Assembly (NCBI GenBank): GCA_948474755.1 | Contig: CAOLHI010000425.1 | Location: forward strand, 1-64,000 | Source of the DNA: Ctenosaura bakeri | Taxonomy: Eukaryota > Chordata > Lepidosauria > Squamata > Iguanidae | Direction of reading: 5' to 3' | DNA length: 64,000 nucleotides | Part shown: positions 48,925-61,219 of the stretch, piece after piece | Layout: each line of letters starts with the position of its first letter | Position numbering within the stretch: the first letter of the stretch is position 1 | Notes under the pieces: model-generated | Told to the model about the DNA's origin: nothing | Databases searched by the model: none | What the model saw: the letters and a program-made list of their open reading frames with translations, nothing else | Translations under genes and position numbers: made by a program

Positions 48925-49847
48925 TGTTACCACACCCAACACCTCCACTTTGAGGGATGTGCTGTTTTTCATAAATTTGACACATTATGGCCAAAAGCAT
49001 GTTTGGAGAAGCACTGACTGTCCTCACATAGCTAGATCATGATGACCTCAGCTTGGCCAGAGAGGATTAGATGGGAAAACCTCAGAGAGGATTAGATGGA
49101 AAAACCCAGTGCTGATGGGCTTGGGCTGATCCTTTCAAAAGGTTGTAAGATGCAAAGAACAATAGAAAGAGAAAATGCCAAAGTGAAGTAGTCAAGTACC
49201 CCTGCTGTGAGCATATCCTATAGAGAACTGTCCTATTTACCAAGGGGTAAACCCAACCAAGACATTAAGAGACTTGTCAGGACTCCCATTAATGTTTTGT
49301 CACCTAGAGTTAAGATAATCAGCCCATTCTGGACTCCTTTGTCAGAGTTGTGGGAAAGCAATTACTGCTTTGTTCATGCATCCTCCTTCAGGGCAGGAAA
49401 TAGGATATAAAAACCCCACCTACAGCCCAGGTAATTAATAGTACATAGTACATTGGGCACCATGCTGGATGTGGTTCCTGTTCCCCCATGCTACCTTCAG
49501 ACTCTTACCTGAGACACTCCACTTTGCTCTTCTACTTGAGGACTGGTAAATATATCCCTCTTCACCCAAAATTTACCTCTATCCAACCTTTCTCATCTTT
49601 CCCTTCAATAGCCTTGTATGGTTCATGAGACTGCTTGATTTCTTGTGTGTGTCTATTAATTTCCAATAAAATACTCTTTTAACTTTTAACTGGATTCATC
49701 TCTAAAGTTAGTACTAGTATACAAAGGTGAAAAGACCCTGCCACTATCTTCATCTTGCAGGCCTTCTTTGAATTAATAATATCCAAATCCTAAGGGGATG
49801 CTGGCACTGCTGGCAGGCTTTAAGATCCCTCACTTTTTGGGGTAACA
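48925..49847 (+). mobile_element. Solo LTR (copy 3), TGTTACC...GGTAACA ends, inside the SINE
   Basis: It starts TGTTACCACACCC and ends TTGGGGTAACA. The flanks GTCAC (left) and GTAAC (right) are a near-match duplication. TATAAAA at 49406-49412 and AATAAA at 49665-49670 stand in LTR order. The body is diverged from copies 1 and 2, and 49059-49108 holds a two-copy GAGAGGATTAGATGG repeat. The end motifs and the clean fit between SINE body and SINE tail support the call. No internal genes. Confidence 0.72.
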
Positions 49848-49889
49848 GTAACCATACATCAAAGTTGACTTGAAGACACCTAACAAAAA

Positions 49890-50600
49890 TAAAACTTGTT
49901 CTTTTTATGTTATTCTTCTTCTGGTACCAAATTTTTGCTTAAAGAAGCAATGTCCACTAAAGCATCTACAGGTATACCTCATAGATAGATGTTTCCTGGT
50001 CACTGTTTCATGAACAGAAAACTTGGTGCTAGAAGCAGCAATAGAATGGAAAAATAGGAGTAGATTCCTACACAAAACAGAGGAATAGCTAAAAATGTTT
50101 CAATAAATCTTATCCAAAACTGACAATATGTGCATGTGAAATGAAACAACCAGGCTTGTGTAAGAAAACAAAAACATTTTGAACCTTCTAGAGAGTATTT
50201 CCAAAGTACATCCAAGGATATATTTTTCTTTCACCAGCCTCCATTTTTATTAAGATTTCCATTTCGGTGACCAGATTTATTGACCTATGGGGTTTGGGGT
50301 CATTTTACATGTTGGGAGTAGCCAAAGAAGCACGCTTATTGTCTCTCCCCCTTGTCTTTGTTTTGCTGTGTGTGCATGCTCGTTAAGAGATTCTGGAGGC
50401 AGTTACTGTTTATCTTGCCTGCTGTAGGCAGGCACAAACAACTTCTAGAGGCAGAATCCCATTCTTTTCCAGCTCAACTTTTATTGCATTCTTTACAAAA
50501 GATATGCTTCTGCAATCTGACACTGAATGTTTTCACAGCCCTCCTTCATCATCCTCCCGATGTGGAAGCTGTTTTTTTTTTTAAATGGTGTTTATTCTGC
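49890..50600 (+). repeat. Interspersed repeat related to 54634-55195 (part in opposite orientation)
   Basis: The block ATGTTATTCTTCTTCTGGTACC (49908-49929) recurs at 55107, a CAGGTATACCTC motif lies at 49969, and the GGAGGCAGTTACTGTTTATCTT block (50395) recurs reversed near 54930. It may be two fragments of one family. Class unknown. Confidence 0.45.
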
Positions 50601-50609
50601 TTTGACCTG

Positions 50610-52195
50610 GGCTGCATAGCTAGTATAAACAAAACTTGCTGTTGGAAGTACTTGGCAGTGAGCACAAGGAAGGAAAGTACAAGGAAGAACTTTTGTAGTC
50701 TTTATTATTTTTAGTAAGTTGTATGGATTTGCCTATTTTTGTAGCCTGCATATTGCTAAATGTTCTTCTATGGAAACTGGAAAAGTTGAAAAGAGAAGGA
50801 GAGGAGGCAGAGAGAAAGAAAGACAGACAGACAAAGAATGCTCCCATGCAAAGTCCTGCTTATGACATAAAGCAAATATAAATAAAAAATTATAATCATA
50901 GCAAGGATTAAGAAGTCACTGCTAGGAATCATAGCATCCAGTCATGTGCTTTTGAAAATGCTTTGAATTATTACAAAAATTGCTAGAAGGGCATTGAAAC
51001 TGTTCTGAAGAATGAGTTTTTCTTATTTCAGTGAAATAATAATCCCATGAGTGCTTCTCACTGCCAGATCTGATCTAAAATTAAGGAACAGGAGCCAGTA
51101 TTCCCAACTTTTACATTTGGCTCCAGCATTGTGGCTTTGAGTACTTACTCAATTTTCAATGTTTCTTTCCTTATCTTCAAAATTGAGAGCATTTTGTTGC
51201 TCTTTCTCACAAGGCTGCTTGGAGGATAAATGTTTTCCCCACTTTTAAGATACCAAGAACTCAATATTATTAAAGCCTAGCCAAGTGCACTAAACTAAAT
51301 TAATGCATTTTTCTCTCTTGGAAGTCTTATATGTTGCAAAATCTTTTTTTTTTTTAACTGAATGATTGGTGTGTCCTCTTTTTCAAATGAGAGGGGCAGC
51401 ATGGAAGGAAGCCATGTACCACCACATCATTGGGCCAAAACAATAGAAGAAATTTGTCCTGACTAGATAGTATTTATATCTGATAACTAACATAATTACA
51501 AGGATCCCTGAAAAAATGTCCATAATAGAGTGTTCTTTATTGAGAAACAAGATTTAGAAAAAGTGTCAGACATATCTGATATGATTCATTCTTCATGTGA
51601 AAGTGTAACCTTATTTAAACTACAGTTTTTTAGTCTGGATTCAAGTGTCCACTAAGTTATAAAGCATGACTACGGAAGGATGGGAATTTTGTTTCAGGTC
51701 ATTTTTTAGAAGAATTTATTGAAATTTGCAACAACCAGTTTGGCTTTATACAACTTTTTCTGTAAGCCACAAGCCCCTCCCACACACTGCTGGGCTGGGT
51801 TTCCCATCCCAGACTGCACAGGCACTTCAGATAGCCACAGCCCCAGAACTTCATCATAGAAAGGTGCCTGTACAGTTGTGTATCTAGTTCCCTAGGTGCA
51901 GAATCTAGGGTGCTTTACCCACTGCCAGGCCAGAGAGCTTAACATGCCAAGCAAGTCCCTTGACAAAAAGAGACCAGGTTCCATTTCACTAGACAGGGTG
52001 AGAGCATGCAGTGTTGGAGGCAAACGGTGATTGGCTCATAGTCTGAAACAGACTTAAAATGTTTATGAGTCTGACAGTTAGATCAGAGAGTTAGAACTGT
52101 TAGGCCAGGTATAGCAGTCAGGTCAGTTTGGAGTTTAGTTACTTTATTCAAGGCAGTGAGAATAGTCTGTGACATACTTGTGACAGGCTAGTTAG
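50610..52195. other. Unassigned intronic stretch
   Basis: Nothing recognised apart from a GA/AGAC-rich patch near 50795-50835. Confidence 0.4.
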
Positions 52196-52201
52196 ACTCA
52201 G

Positions 52202-52394
52202 GGCCTTTCCACACTACTGTTTATAGTGCTATTATTCCACTTTCAACATCCTGTGAAATCCTGTGGTTTGCAGTTTAGGGAGGAGCAGTTAGAATTCTCA
52301 GCCAGAGAGCTCTTTGGCTTCAGTAAACTGCAAACTCCAGAATTCCACAGGATGTTGAAAGTGGAATAATAACACGATAACAGTGTAGTGTGAA
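52202..52394. mobile_element. Palindromic MITE (copy 2)
   Basis: GGCCTTTCCACACTACTGTT at the left and AACAGTGTAGTGTGAAAATA at the right. The inner arms TCCACTTTCAACATCCTGTG and CACAGGATGTTGAAAGTGGA are nearly perfect inverses. The right terminus has decayed. Confidence 0.78.
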
Positions 52395-52399
52395 AATAA

Positions 52400-52610
52400 G
52401 TAAATTATAGTTTTGCACAACACTTTATTTAACCATATGCTTCTGGGGTGGGAGAAGTAATTGTGAAAACCTTTACTATCTTTTGTTCTTCAGTTTTATT
52501 AAATTTATCCTTAATAAATTCTTTGGTAAAGGACACTTCTGCTCTTTAGGTTGCTATGCCACTACTTGTGTGGTAATATTTGGTTTAAAAGTCTGTGGTA
52601 AAAGGGCAAA
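52400..52610. other. Unassigned non-coding gap between a MITE and a CR1
   Basis: Nothing recognised. Confidence 0.4.
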
Positions 52611-52611
52611 T

Positions 52612-53036
52612 AGAATCATAGAATCATAGAATCATAGAAATTCAGAGTTGGAAGAGACCACACAGGCCATCCAGTCCAACCCCCTGCCATGCAGGAACAC
52701 CCTCAAATCAATCCCGACAGATGGTCATCAAGCCTCTGCTTAAAAACCTCCAAGGAAGGAGACTCCACTACACTCCAAGGCAACAGATTCCACTGCCGGA
52801 CAGCCCTGACTGTCAGGAAGTTCTTCCTGAGGTTCAGGTGGAATCTCCTTTCCTGCAGCTTGAATCCATTGCTCCTTGTCCTGGTCTCTGGAGCAGCAGA
52901 AAACAAGCCTTCTCCCTCCTCTATGTGGCATCCCTTCAAATATTTAAACATGGCTATCATGTCCCCTCTTAATCTCCTCTTCTGCAGACTAAACATACCC
53001 AGCTCTCTAAGTCTATCCTCATAGGGCATGGCTTCC
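52612..53036 (-). mobile_element. CR1 LINE 3' end, antisense (near-twin of 48347-48802)
   Basis: Begins with the AGAATCATAGAATCATAG tail and carries the same 3' RT segment. The minus-strand frame (53029 to 52703, 108 codons) reads MPYEDRLRELGMFSLQKRR and on. It matches the other copy at most positions, so both belong to one young subfamily. Confidence 0.9.
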
Positions 53037-53039
53037 AGT

Positions 53040-54055
53040 GGACTTGGTGACTGGTATGATTGGATTAAAAAAGTTCTGCATAAAAGGTGTCAAAACTGCC
53101 TGCCACAAGAGGTGGCTGGGTATTCAGCTGCTTGGATAAACAGAAGAGAACTATCACAGAGTGATGATAACAGAGGGACCAAGAAAATAGAGTGGGCACT
53201 TCCACAATATTTTATACAATCTGAATAATAATTTATTTTTCATGAGGATGACACAAAGAGGATCTTACATGTATATGTCAAAGGTTTTGTGTAATTTTAT
53301 TTGACTCTCAAAATGGCTTTGAGCTTCTGTCCTGTATAACACACTTCAGACAGGTGAGAACTTGGAAGAGAAGCTGAACATGCACCACATCTAATGTAGG
53401 CTGCACATTCAATCTTCTCTCTAGACAGAACTACTTTGGTCAGACCTGTAGCTGCTGTTGAAAACCAAATCCCTTTTCCTTTTTCATCTCATTGCTCTCC
53501 CTCTTTAGGAATGTCTGGTGGCAGTACAAAACACATGATATAGCATCATTATGCTGTGAATTTCCCAGCAGGAGGAGGGGAAGAACAAGAAGCGCTGCTG
53601 TTTCCAGTGGTATCGCTAAATATGTCATAACACACTGGTCTCAGACTAGCAACATGGAGATTACAGTGAACACAAAACAACATACATTGCAGGATAATGG
53701 TTAAGTCATTTAAAACACTATTACCAGCCTACTTGACCAACATTAGTGCACCAAAACATTTCCTTATTTTTTAAAATAATCTTATAGTGATGGCTAGAAC
53801 CACCTGTTAGTTTTCCTTTCTCCCACACGTGATTTTTAAAAATTTTACATCCTTTCTATCCCACTTATGAAAACATCTGCAAATTTTAAGTTCTTTTCAA
53901 ACATGAATAAAATTCTCACCCTTCTCTACTGGCTAGATATAATAGGCATAGGTATCCCAACATGGAGGATTAGGCTGCACCTTCTTGACATGCAGCTATT
54001 GAAATAGAAGAGTTTATTCCCGTACCACACCACCATAGAGAAGAAAACAAAAGAG
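53040..54055. other. Unassigned non-coding stretch
   Basis: No gene or firm repeat. Confidence 0.4.
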
Positions 54056-54060
54056 GTGGT

Positions 54061-54143
54061 AATCTCAGCTTACAACTATAAACTGCTTTGGATCCCAAAC
54101 TGGGGGAAAGGTAGGCTATAAGTTAAATACATGAATAAATAAA
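54061..54143 (+). mobile_element. L2 LINE 3' tail
   Basis: AAACTGCTTTGGATCCCAAA, then AGGTAGGCTATAAGTTAAAT and an AATAAATAAA end are typical of an L2 3' terminus. Confidence 0.55.
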
Positions 54144-54633
54144 ACAAGCATCAGAAACTTGGTTGAATAAACAGGGATTCAACCCCACACTTTTATGAAG
54201 TAAGCAGCCAAAAGCCCTCTGTCTCAATCTGTCTGTCTCTCTTTCCCCTACACTTGTTACATTTTTTTAAACCTCTAGCTACTACCTGATCCATTGATGA
54301 AGGGATATTTAAATTTTGATAAGCTCTTTTCAAGTAACAAACAAAATGAAAATTTCACTCATATGCACTGCGAATCAAAAGCTTGAAAACCCTAACAGTT
54401 CATGATGATGTCTCTGTCTAAAGAGAGACAGTCACATAGTCTTGTCTTTCTTACTACAGAAAATTCAATTTCTCCATAATTTTTAATTTCCTGACTGCAG
54501 TATCAGACACAAATGATGTATCTAGGCACTTCTGGTAAACCTTTTGGGATCTAGCCAAAGTGAAATGACTAGTCTCCATGTGGTCCCACTTTTTCTTTCT
54601 CCCTATTAAAGACACAGTTATTGAACTGAAGTA

Positions 54634-55195
54634 CAGGCATACCTCAGTTAAGAAAGCCTCTGACAAAGAAGCTCCTTTTAATGGAGTTTTCTTATGTTTC
54701 CAAGTCCTTATCTTTTCCTCTTTGACTTCATTCAGGCTGGAACTTCTTTAGTATCTTCAGAACTGGAAGGATGGTAAAGGAGAACTAGAGGAACATGGAC
54801 TTCTGTTGTTAGACTGTAGCAGCGTGTTTGTAGTAAGCAATGCAATAAAACTTGAGCTACGAAAGAATGGGATGAAACCTCAGCCGATCCTACTGTGGTT
54901 GTGTGTCCCTGGCCTACAGAAGACAAAATAAACAGTAGCTGCCTCCAGAACCCCTTGCTGAGCATATGTGAACAGAAAAACAAGAGGGAAAGGAAGAAAG
55001 CAGATAAGCCTGTCTCACTAGCTACACACAGTACGTTAAAGAAAACACAGGTCTAGATGCAACTGCTTTGTATGTGTGGTCCAGGAATTTATCCCTATTC
55101 TTTCCATGTTATTTCTGCTTCTGATACCAAATTTTCTGTATAGAAGTAATGCCTAGGAATGCATAGACTTTGTTAAAGGAAGTATATCTGTACTT
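54634..55195. mobile_element. MITE-like element with TACAGGYATACCTC inverted ends
   Basis: The left end TACAGGCATACCTCAGTTAA pairs with the right end TTAAAGGAAGTATATCTGTA, so the element has inverted ends and a length of about 560 bp. Interior parts recur at 49890-50600. No transposase. Confidence 0.55.
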
Positions 55196-55199
55196 GGTC

Positions 55200-57475
55200 A
55201 TTATGTTACTTTGTTAGTAACACTTGAGATTGTCCTTTGAAATAAGAGGATGTTCTTCCATTGTGGAATGTTATACTAGGTCCCAACTAGAGTATGAAAT
55301 CTCATCCATCATAGTGTTAGAGGTATAACAACTGGTGAAGTGGTTTCTTGTATGATTACATTTTAAAACAGAGAAATATGTGGTTCATTACTATTCACTT
55401 AAGTATAATGTGCCTTCCAAGATGTCAGTGTTGCCAGTGTAGAAACAAACTATACAGTAGCATCATTTGCAACTGTAGCATTGTCATATGGAAGTGGTTT
55501 TTAGTGGCTTCTGTGTCATAATGCCACTTTTGGAGCAGGCTGAAGTTGTGTATATGCTACTTCTTCTGTAGGAGAACACTTATTCAGACCGTGAGGCAGT
55601 TTTTATAGAAATAAAGATTGATTACTGTTATTCAAGCAATAGTAATAATAATGATGGAAAGCATAAGTTCAGAAACTGCATTTCACTGCCTTTTGTGTCT
55701 TAGAAATGTATTTTCATGCTGTCGCTGCATTACTGGTACTGTCATTTCCCCCACTTCTTTTTGTTGGTAAGGCAGATAAGGTTAATGGTTGATGTATTTT
55801 TCTGAAGTGTGTTTCTCACTCCGGCTATATTGCCCTTTAAAATATGGAATAACTTCACAATAGTCACATAAATAATAGTTTACCAGAGACCTTCACAAAG
55901 GTTGCCATTGCCCTTGCTTCTGGGTATATTTTCTTCAAAATGTTGGATGGGAGTGATCAAACAAACACCTTGCCTTTTTAAAATACACAGTGAACAAAAG
56001 TATTTTCCCTTCCTTTGGATATAACTGGGACAGTGGGTGAGGAACCAAAGGACATAAACAGCAACAGCTCTCAAAGAAATATAATGCAAAATACACAGAT
56101 AAAATGGTCCAGTCTTGTTTATTATAGCAAGTATTTCTCATGACAAAAGATTTTTTCATTTTACTAACTAATGTTTTACTAATTTGTTTAACATTTCAAC
56201 AAGTAAAAGAAAATAATAGCTTCTGTCATCTTTTTGTGACTTCCTCAGCTAGCAGTGGGTGAAGATAATTAAATTAGATTAAATTTAAAAATTGGGCATC
56301 AAGAGCACAACATCTCTATTTGCTATTGACATAAAATTCATATCTTCCATGAGCAGTGCTATGGAAACTGTAAAGACTTAGATGTTAATTAAACTATCAT
56401 ATTTTTAAATGGTGAAACTTTGAACTAAGATGGGAGTTGTGTGGGCTTCATGTGCTCCTCAAAGCCATTTCTGCAGCCCAGGACACCCCCAGCCCTGCAC
56501 TTTAAAAAATGAGATAAGATTGGGGAATTACATCTCTAGGGACACACACTCAAGGGAGTGTGATTTTCCTATAAAGCAAAGCATACACCCCCGCACTTTG
56601 TTTTGGCACAAAACTCCTGCATTTTATTTGACCTCTTTGTTTTACTTCTTTATGTTTTATCAAAAGGGGAGGCCTGCATATGTGGATGTTTGTAGGTGAT
56701 GGAAAATGGCCCCAGGATCCTTTTAGTTGCTACTACTGATTTAGAGAAGAAAAAGGTGTGTGCTGGTTTAAATTATATTTATACTTTCAATTAGCCCATG
56801 TATCTGACCCTCCCCACATGGTTAAAACAGTTATATATTAGTCTTCAGCATTGTTCAGTGGCATTAGAGAGAACTGCTTCCCATGCTGCATGAGAAAAAA
56901 ATGTTAAATTTCCTATGTATGAGTAAGAAATGGAGTTTGTTAAATTTTCATCTGCTAAATTCTAAGTTCACCACCTTATTTTATCTTAATGTAAGAAAAA
57001 AGGAGACATTTTATCTTTATGCATTCCGTTTTTCACAGGATTCTGCTGATGCCTTATTGGTTCCAGTTTTTAAATGCATTTGGTGTTTCTAGAGATATCT
57101 GTCAATATAACATCTCCTATTCTCCACAACTCAAATATTTATTATTATAATACATACATGAAATTGGACTTGTAGCTTGGTACTAAGTACAACGACACTT
57201 GAAGGATGTTTGCTAAAGAAGCAGGATAGCATCTTCATCATGCTTATATAAGTGTAAAAAATGATATAGTAAAAAATATAAGAATAGTTGATTATTCTTT
57301 TCTAATATGAGAAATCCCACCATTGCAACACTTTTCAGTTGTTGTAAGGCTGTGTCCTCCTGTAAGTCAAAAGGCTGCTGTTGATACTGCTGCTGGTAGT
57401 ATCTCCCATGTCAGACAGGCTTTTCCTGAGGATCCAGATTAAATATGCCAAACAGCTACTGGGTAGCACTGAGGA
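55200..57475. other. Unassigned AT-rich intronic stretch
   Basis: No exon, RNA gene or clear repeat recognised. Confidence 0.4.
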
Positions 57476-57499
57476 GTAGGGATACTGCTAGAGGATCTC

Positions 57500-57765
57500 T
57501 AAGACAGAACATCACTGGCACTTCAGGTAACTTTTGCAGAAGGAAGAACAGGTAAACCACTTCTGAAGATCTTTTACCATGAAAACCCTATGATGAGACA
57601 ATCCAAAATGAAACAAGAGATAGTGCCAGAAGATAAGACTCATAGGTCAGAAGGCGCTCAGTAAACTACTGGGGAAGATCAGAGGACTTGTATAAGTAGT
57701 ACTGTGTCTAATGACGCAACTGGGCTCAAGGTGAAGGGACGTTCAGTTGCTGATGTGTTTAAAGG
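57500..57765 (+). mobile_element. RTE-BovB LINE 5' fragment
   Basis: The series GGTAAACCACTTCTGAAGAT, TTACCATGAAAACCCTATGA, AGTAAACTACTGGGGAAGA and GGTGAAGGGACGTTCAGTTG is the 5' region known from squamate BovB elements. It is truncated after about 57765. Confidence 0.55.
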
Positions 57766-57769
57766 TAAA

Positions 57770-58675
57770 AAGAACGGAGCTTCTCCATCTTCTGCTTCCA
57801 ATTATATAATCTATTTAATTTCTTAGCGGTCATCAGATGATGTTCATGTACACAATCATGCCTTTGGTAGCCTGAATAATGTGTTTGCAATGAAAAAACT
57901 GTTGGCCTCATAAAACTGAGTCACTTTCCTGCTTCATTTTTGGATCCTAGACTCAATTATCCCAAAGGTTTTTGGTTCCACAGAATTTTCTGCACAGGAA
58001 ACATAATTTTCTGCACAGGAAACAGCATTTTCTGAATGGAAAAAAATATTTCAATGAAGAAATATTAATATAAATATTAATAAGTCTTGAACTCTGAGGA
58101 TTCTTATCAGTCCAGGATTCTTTCATCAGGGTTTCACAAAGCTGGAAAAACAAGTTTTTTCAATCATTTTTTTGAACACAGTATTCTTTCCATTCCAAGT
58201 TTTGGTGTCTGATCTACTTTCCCCTGGATTCCAGCAGAGAATTTTTCTTCCTCTTCTGCCTCTGTGGTTGGAACATATGCTTAAATTATATTTATATTGA
58301 TGGGTTTTCCTTGGAGTTTTATTGACATTATTTGGTTAGATTTCAATTATATCCTGAGTGCTTTTGCATAATATCTCCCAATTATTAATGCCACCTCATT
58401 TCTTCTTATATTTTCATTTCCTGAATAAAAGTGTGTAAATGTCTGACTGAAAATTTCCCATTCCTGTCCTCTTTAGCTCATTCACCCAAGTACTATAATA
58501 TTTATATGGTCCATTTCTTGTTTTATAATGTCTAACTTCTCCTGATTCATACTTCTGACATTCTCTGTTCTTAATATATATGTTGTACAGCTTCGGTCTT
58601 TCTCTCTGCAAAAATGAGACCAGGACTCCATTATGGCACCAGCCATGAACTTCTAGTATCAAAAACTGGAGTAAA
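57770..58675. other. Unassigned stretch
   Basis: It includes a small tandem repeat at about 57986-58035 (ATTTTCTGCACAGGAAACA units). Otherwise nothing recognised. Confidence 0.45.
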
Positions 58676-58954
58676 ACTAAAGAAAAACACTGAATCAATC
58701 AGCATGACAAAATCCAACCTGAATAACATCCCTGTAGAATTTAAAGATAATGCAAAAAAATAGATTTGCATTAGTAAGCCTAATCAGAAGAACTCTGGAC
58801 TTAAGGTAGGGACATTGTCAGGGAAGAATGCAAAAGACAAAAGACACAGCCAAAACTGGATGAAAATTTTCAAACAGTTAAAGACAAGTGCAAAGTCAAA
58901 GTAAAAAGGGGCATCAATAGAGTCAGGACCCTGCAGGCAACTGTTCAGCAACTT

Positions 58955-59370
58955 ATATGCAGGGACATGCATGTCTTCCCTCCATTATCTTGCCTTTTGC
59001 CTCACTGTGAGTTCTCAGCACCAGGGCCAATGGAAAGGGAAAGGGAGGGGCAGCTTTGGAGGGCAGAAGGAAGGTGCACATACTCCTTCTCCCCCATTCT
59101 CTTGCCTTTGCCACAGCATGACTTCTCCGTGCTGGGGCCAGAGGCAAAGGGATGGAAGGAGGAGTTCTGAAGGGGAGAAAGGGGGCATGTGCCTGCCTTC
59201 CATCCCATTCCCTTGCCTTTTGCCCAGGCGTGCTTGCCTGCCTTCTCTGTAGCCAGCAAAACACAAGACAATGGGAGGAGAATAATGGGGGGAAGGCATG
59301 TGGGCACCTCACGAATATCAAATTCATGAAGATTAAACCCACAAATATGGAGGGAGGACTGTCCATGGTC
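58955..59370. repeat. Purine/pyrimidine-biased repeat with GCCTTTGCC units
   Basis: TTGCCTTTTGCC/TTGCCTTTGCC recurs at about 58991, 59101 and 59213, each followed 20-40 bp later by a GGGCCA/GGCAAAGGG-type block. Its right part (59310-59362) recurs reversed at about 20885-20935. Many overlapping long frames here are a composition effect. Confidence 0.45.
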
Positions 59371-59399
59371 AAGAAGAAGTGAAAAGATAATAGAAGCAA

Positions 59400-59815
59400 T
59401 ACAGTATTTGTGGGCATATAAGATGCACTTTTTTCACAGAAAATAACCTTTGAAAACAGGGCCCATCTTATACGCTGGTATGCAGAGGCAAAACAGAAGG
59501 GAAGAGGGGTAAGGGAAGCCTCGGGTGAAACCTCCTCTCTCCCCATTCCCCTCCTCCATTCCCATCTGTTTTGCCTCAATACAGGGAACTCACACTGAGG
59601 CAAAACAGAAGGGACAGGGAGGCAAGTCTTGTGTGAACACAGGCAAAATGCATACATAGGCAAAATACATAGGAAAGGGAGGGGGAGGTCTAGGGGGTGA
59701 AAGGAGTGCTCATGTGAGACCTCCCCTTTTCCCCCTCCCATTCCCATCTGTTTTGCTTCAGTGCAGAGAACTAGCACTGAGGCAAAATGGAATAGAAGGG
59801 GTGGGGGAAACCTCA
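59400..59815. repeat. Interspersed repeat with GAGGCAAAACAGAAGGG tandem blocks
   Basis: It starts TATTTGTGGGCATATAAGAT as in 5257-5430. GAGGCAAAACAGAAGGG or a variant recurs at 59486, 59597 and 59780, and CCCATTCCCATCTGTTTTGC at about 59557 and 59736 are inverse-type blocks, so the arms form imperfect inverted and tandem repeats. Confidence 0.5.
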
Positions 59816-60785
59816 CTTACACCTCTTCTAAACTTCCAGTTTTTTAAAAAATGCAACCTCTCCACATGCTTTGTCCCCAAAACATTTCTGCATTCTCTCT
59901 GTCATCTTTATCACCCTTCCTCCAGGTATCTCACTTAACCTGGTACAGAGGTTTTGAGCCATTCTATTCCCCCCACCGTGCTTTAGTTTCTTTGATCCCT
60001 CTTCACTGTACTGAGATTCCCTGCCATTCCTTTGATGTGCTAACTACATTCCTAACCCTAGCAATCTAAAATTCATGCATAATAAATCACTTGTCAATTG
60101 CTATCACTCCTAAGTAAACAAAACTCTTCCCAGCCAGGCTAGCCAAATGCCCATTTACAACTCCAAATAATAAACAATGCAATGAACAATGATTAACATT
60201 GGCCATCTGATAACATGTTATGTCCATACAAACTTTCTTTTATATCTATATGCATCAATATCATACTCAGCATATTCTACATTCATTCAAGTGGCATGGA
60301 GAGAACGTGACATGACAATGACTTATTAAAAAACACAAGCATGTCTGATAAGATGGAAAAGAGGGAGATCACATTAAGGGTGTATAGACTCAACCAAGGA
60401 TGCCACAGCCCTGCATTTGAAGACCTGAGCAGGTCTGCTGATAACAGAGATACTTGGAGGTTGCCATAAGTTGAGGTTGACTTGAGGGCAATTAACAACA
60501 AAGATGAGGAACAAACCCCAGGATATAAGGGAGGTTTGCTAAACCTCCTCACCTTGAACTCATATACTTCCCAGTTATCTAAAATAATAATCATAATAAA
60601 TTTCCTAGTTTATAACTTGAAGACCCCTGAAATGTTCTGAGTGTGTGGAGAATCCTTAATTGTCATAATAACATCCCCAAATATTTCCAGCACCATAGGC
60701 ATAGCATAGTGGCTGGTTCAGGCTATGCTAACAAAAAAAGGAATATACAAAATGCTTTCTTCATCTCCTTAACTGAGAACACATA

Positions 60786-61207
60786 GGCCTGTTTCACATG
60801 GCATTTCCAATGTGAAAGGGCCCCTTGAGCGTTGCATAAATGTGAGGAGCGGTCCACATGATGCACTCACATTTGTGCAACGCTCAAGGACCTGACACGG
60901 ACCACGCACACATTTTTTCATTTTTGGCTTGAAGCCGAAAATGGTGCGTGGTTGCGCATTGTTCCAGGGCCCCACGTGCACTTACCTGGCGTGTGGAGCC
61001 TCGGGAGCCGGGCCAGTTGTGCTTCCTGTCCAGTGCAGTCTGGGAAAGGTTCCAGGCTGCACTACGAAAGGAAGAGGCAGGGCACCCACGCAGCCAGGAA
61101 GCAGCTGCGAAGCCAGTGGGACTAGGACATGAGAGCCTCTTGCTAGAGGATGCTCGCACGAGCCCCGCACCCCAGCTCCATGAAAGATTAAGGTGCTAAA
61201 AGGGTCC
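60786..61207. mobile_element. Harbinger-like MITE (copy D)
   Basis: Starts GGCCTGTTTCACATGGCA and ends AAGGTGCTAAAAGGGTCC. Same interior as copies A-C: GAGGAGCGGTCCACATGATG, TTTTCATTTTTGGCTTGAAG, GCCGGGCCAGTTGTGCTTCC. Target duplication not preserved. Confidence 0.75.
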
Positions 61208-61219
61208 TGGGCTTGATAG

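Larger units (their letters stand above)
48297..49890 (+). mobile_element. tRNA-derived squamate-type SINE, interrupted by CR1 and by a solo LTR
   Basis: Three pieces form one SINE of about 200 bp. Head (48297-48346): GGTGTAGCAGTTTGACACAG with a box-B-like GGGTTTGAATC. Body (48810-48924): CTATGGAAACTCACTTGGTG, GAAGGCAATGACAAA, TTGCCAAGAAAACACTATGA. Tail (49849-49890): CCATACATCAAAGTTGACTT, GAAGACACCTAACA. The tail is the BovB-like CCATAAGTCGNNNNNGACTTGAAGGCAC type. CR1 and an LTR fill the two gaps. Confidence 0.78.
58680..60505 (+). mobile_element. RTE-BovB LINE 3' portion, apparently split by about 1.3 kb
   Basis: 58680-58955 matches 2150-2370 (CCCTGTAGAATTTAAAGATA, GATTTGCATTAGTAAGCCTA). 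60300-60505 matches 2490-2695 (TAAGATGGAAAAGAGGGAGA and the TTGAGGTTGACTTGAGGGCA tail). The missing middle is filled by purine/pyrimidine-rich repeat sequence at 58960-60290. Confidence 0.5.

Noticed and set aside
58953..59816. Minus-strand open frame of 287 codons
   Set aside because: It covers purine/pyrimidine-rich repeats; all six frames are unusually open there because stop codons are rare in such sequence. Proline/serine-rich translation without a domain.
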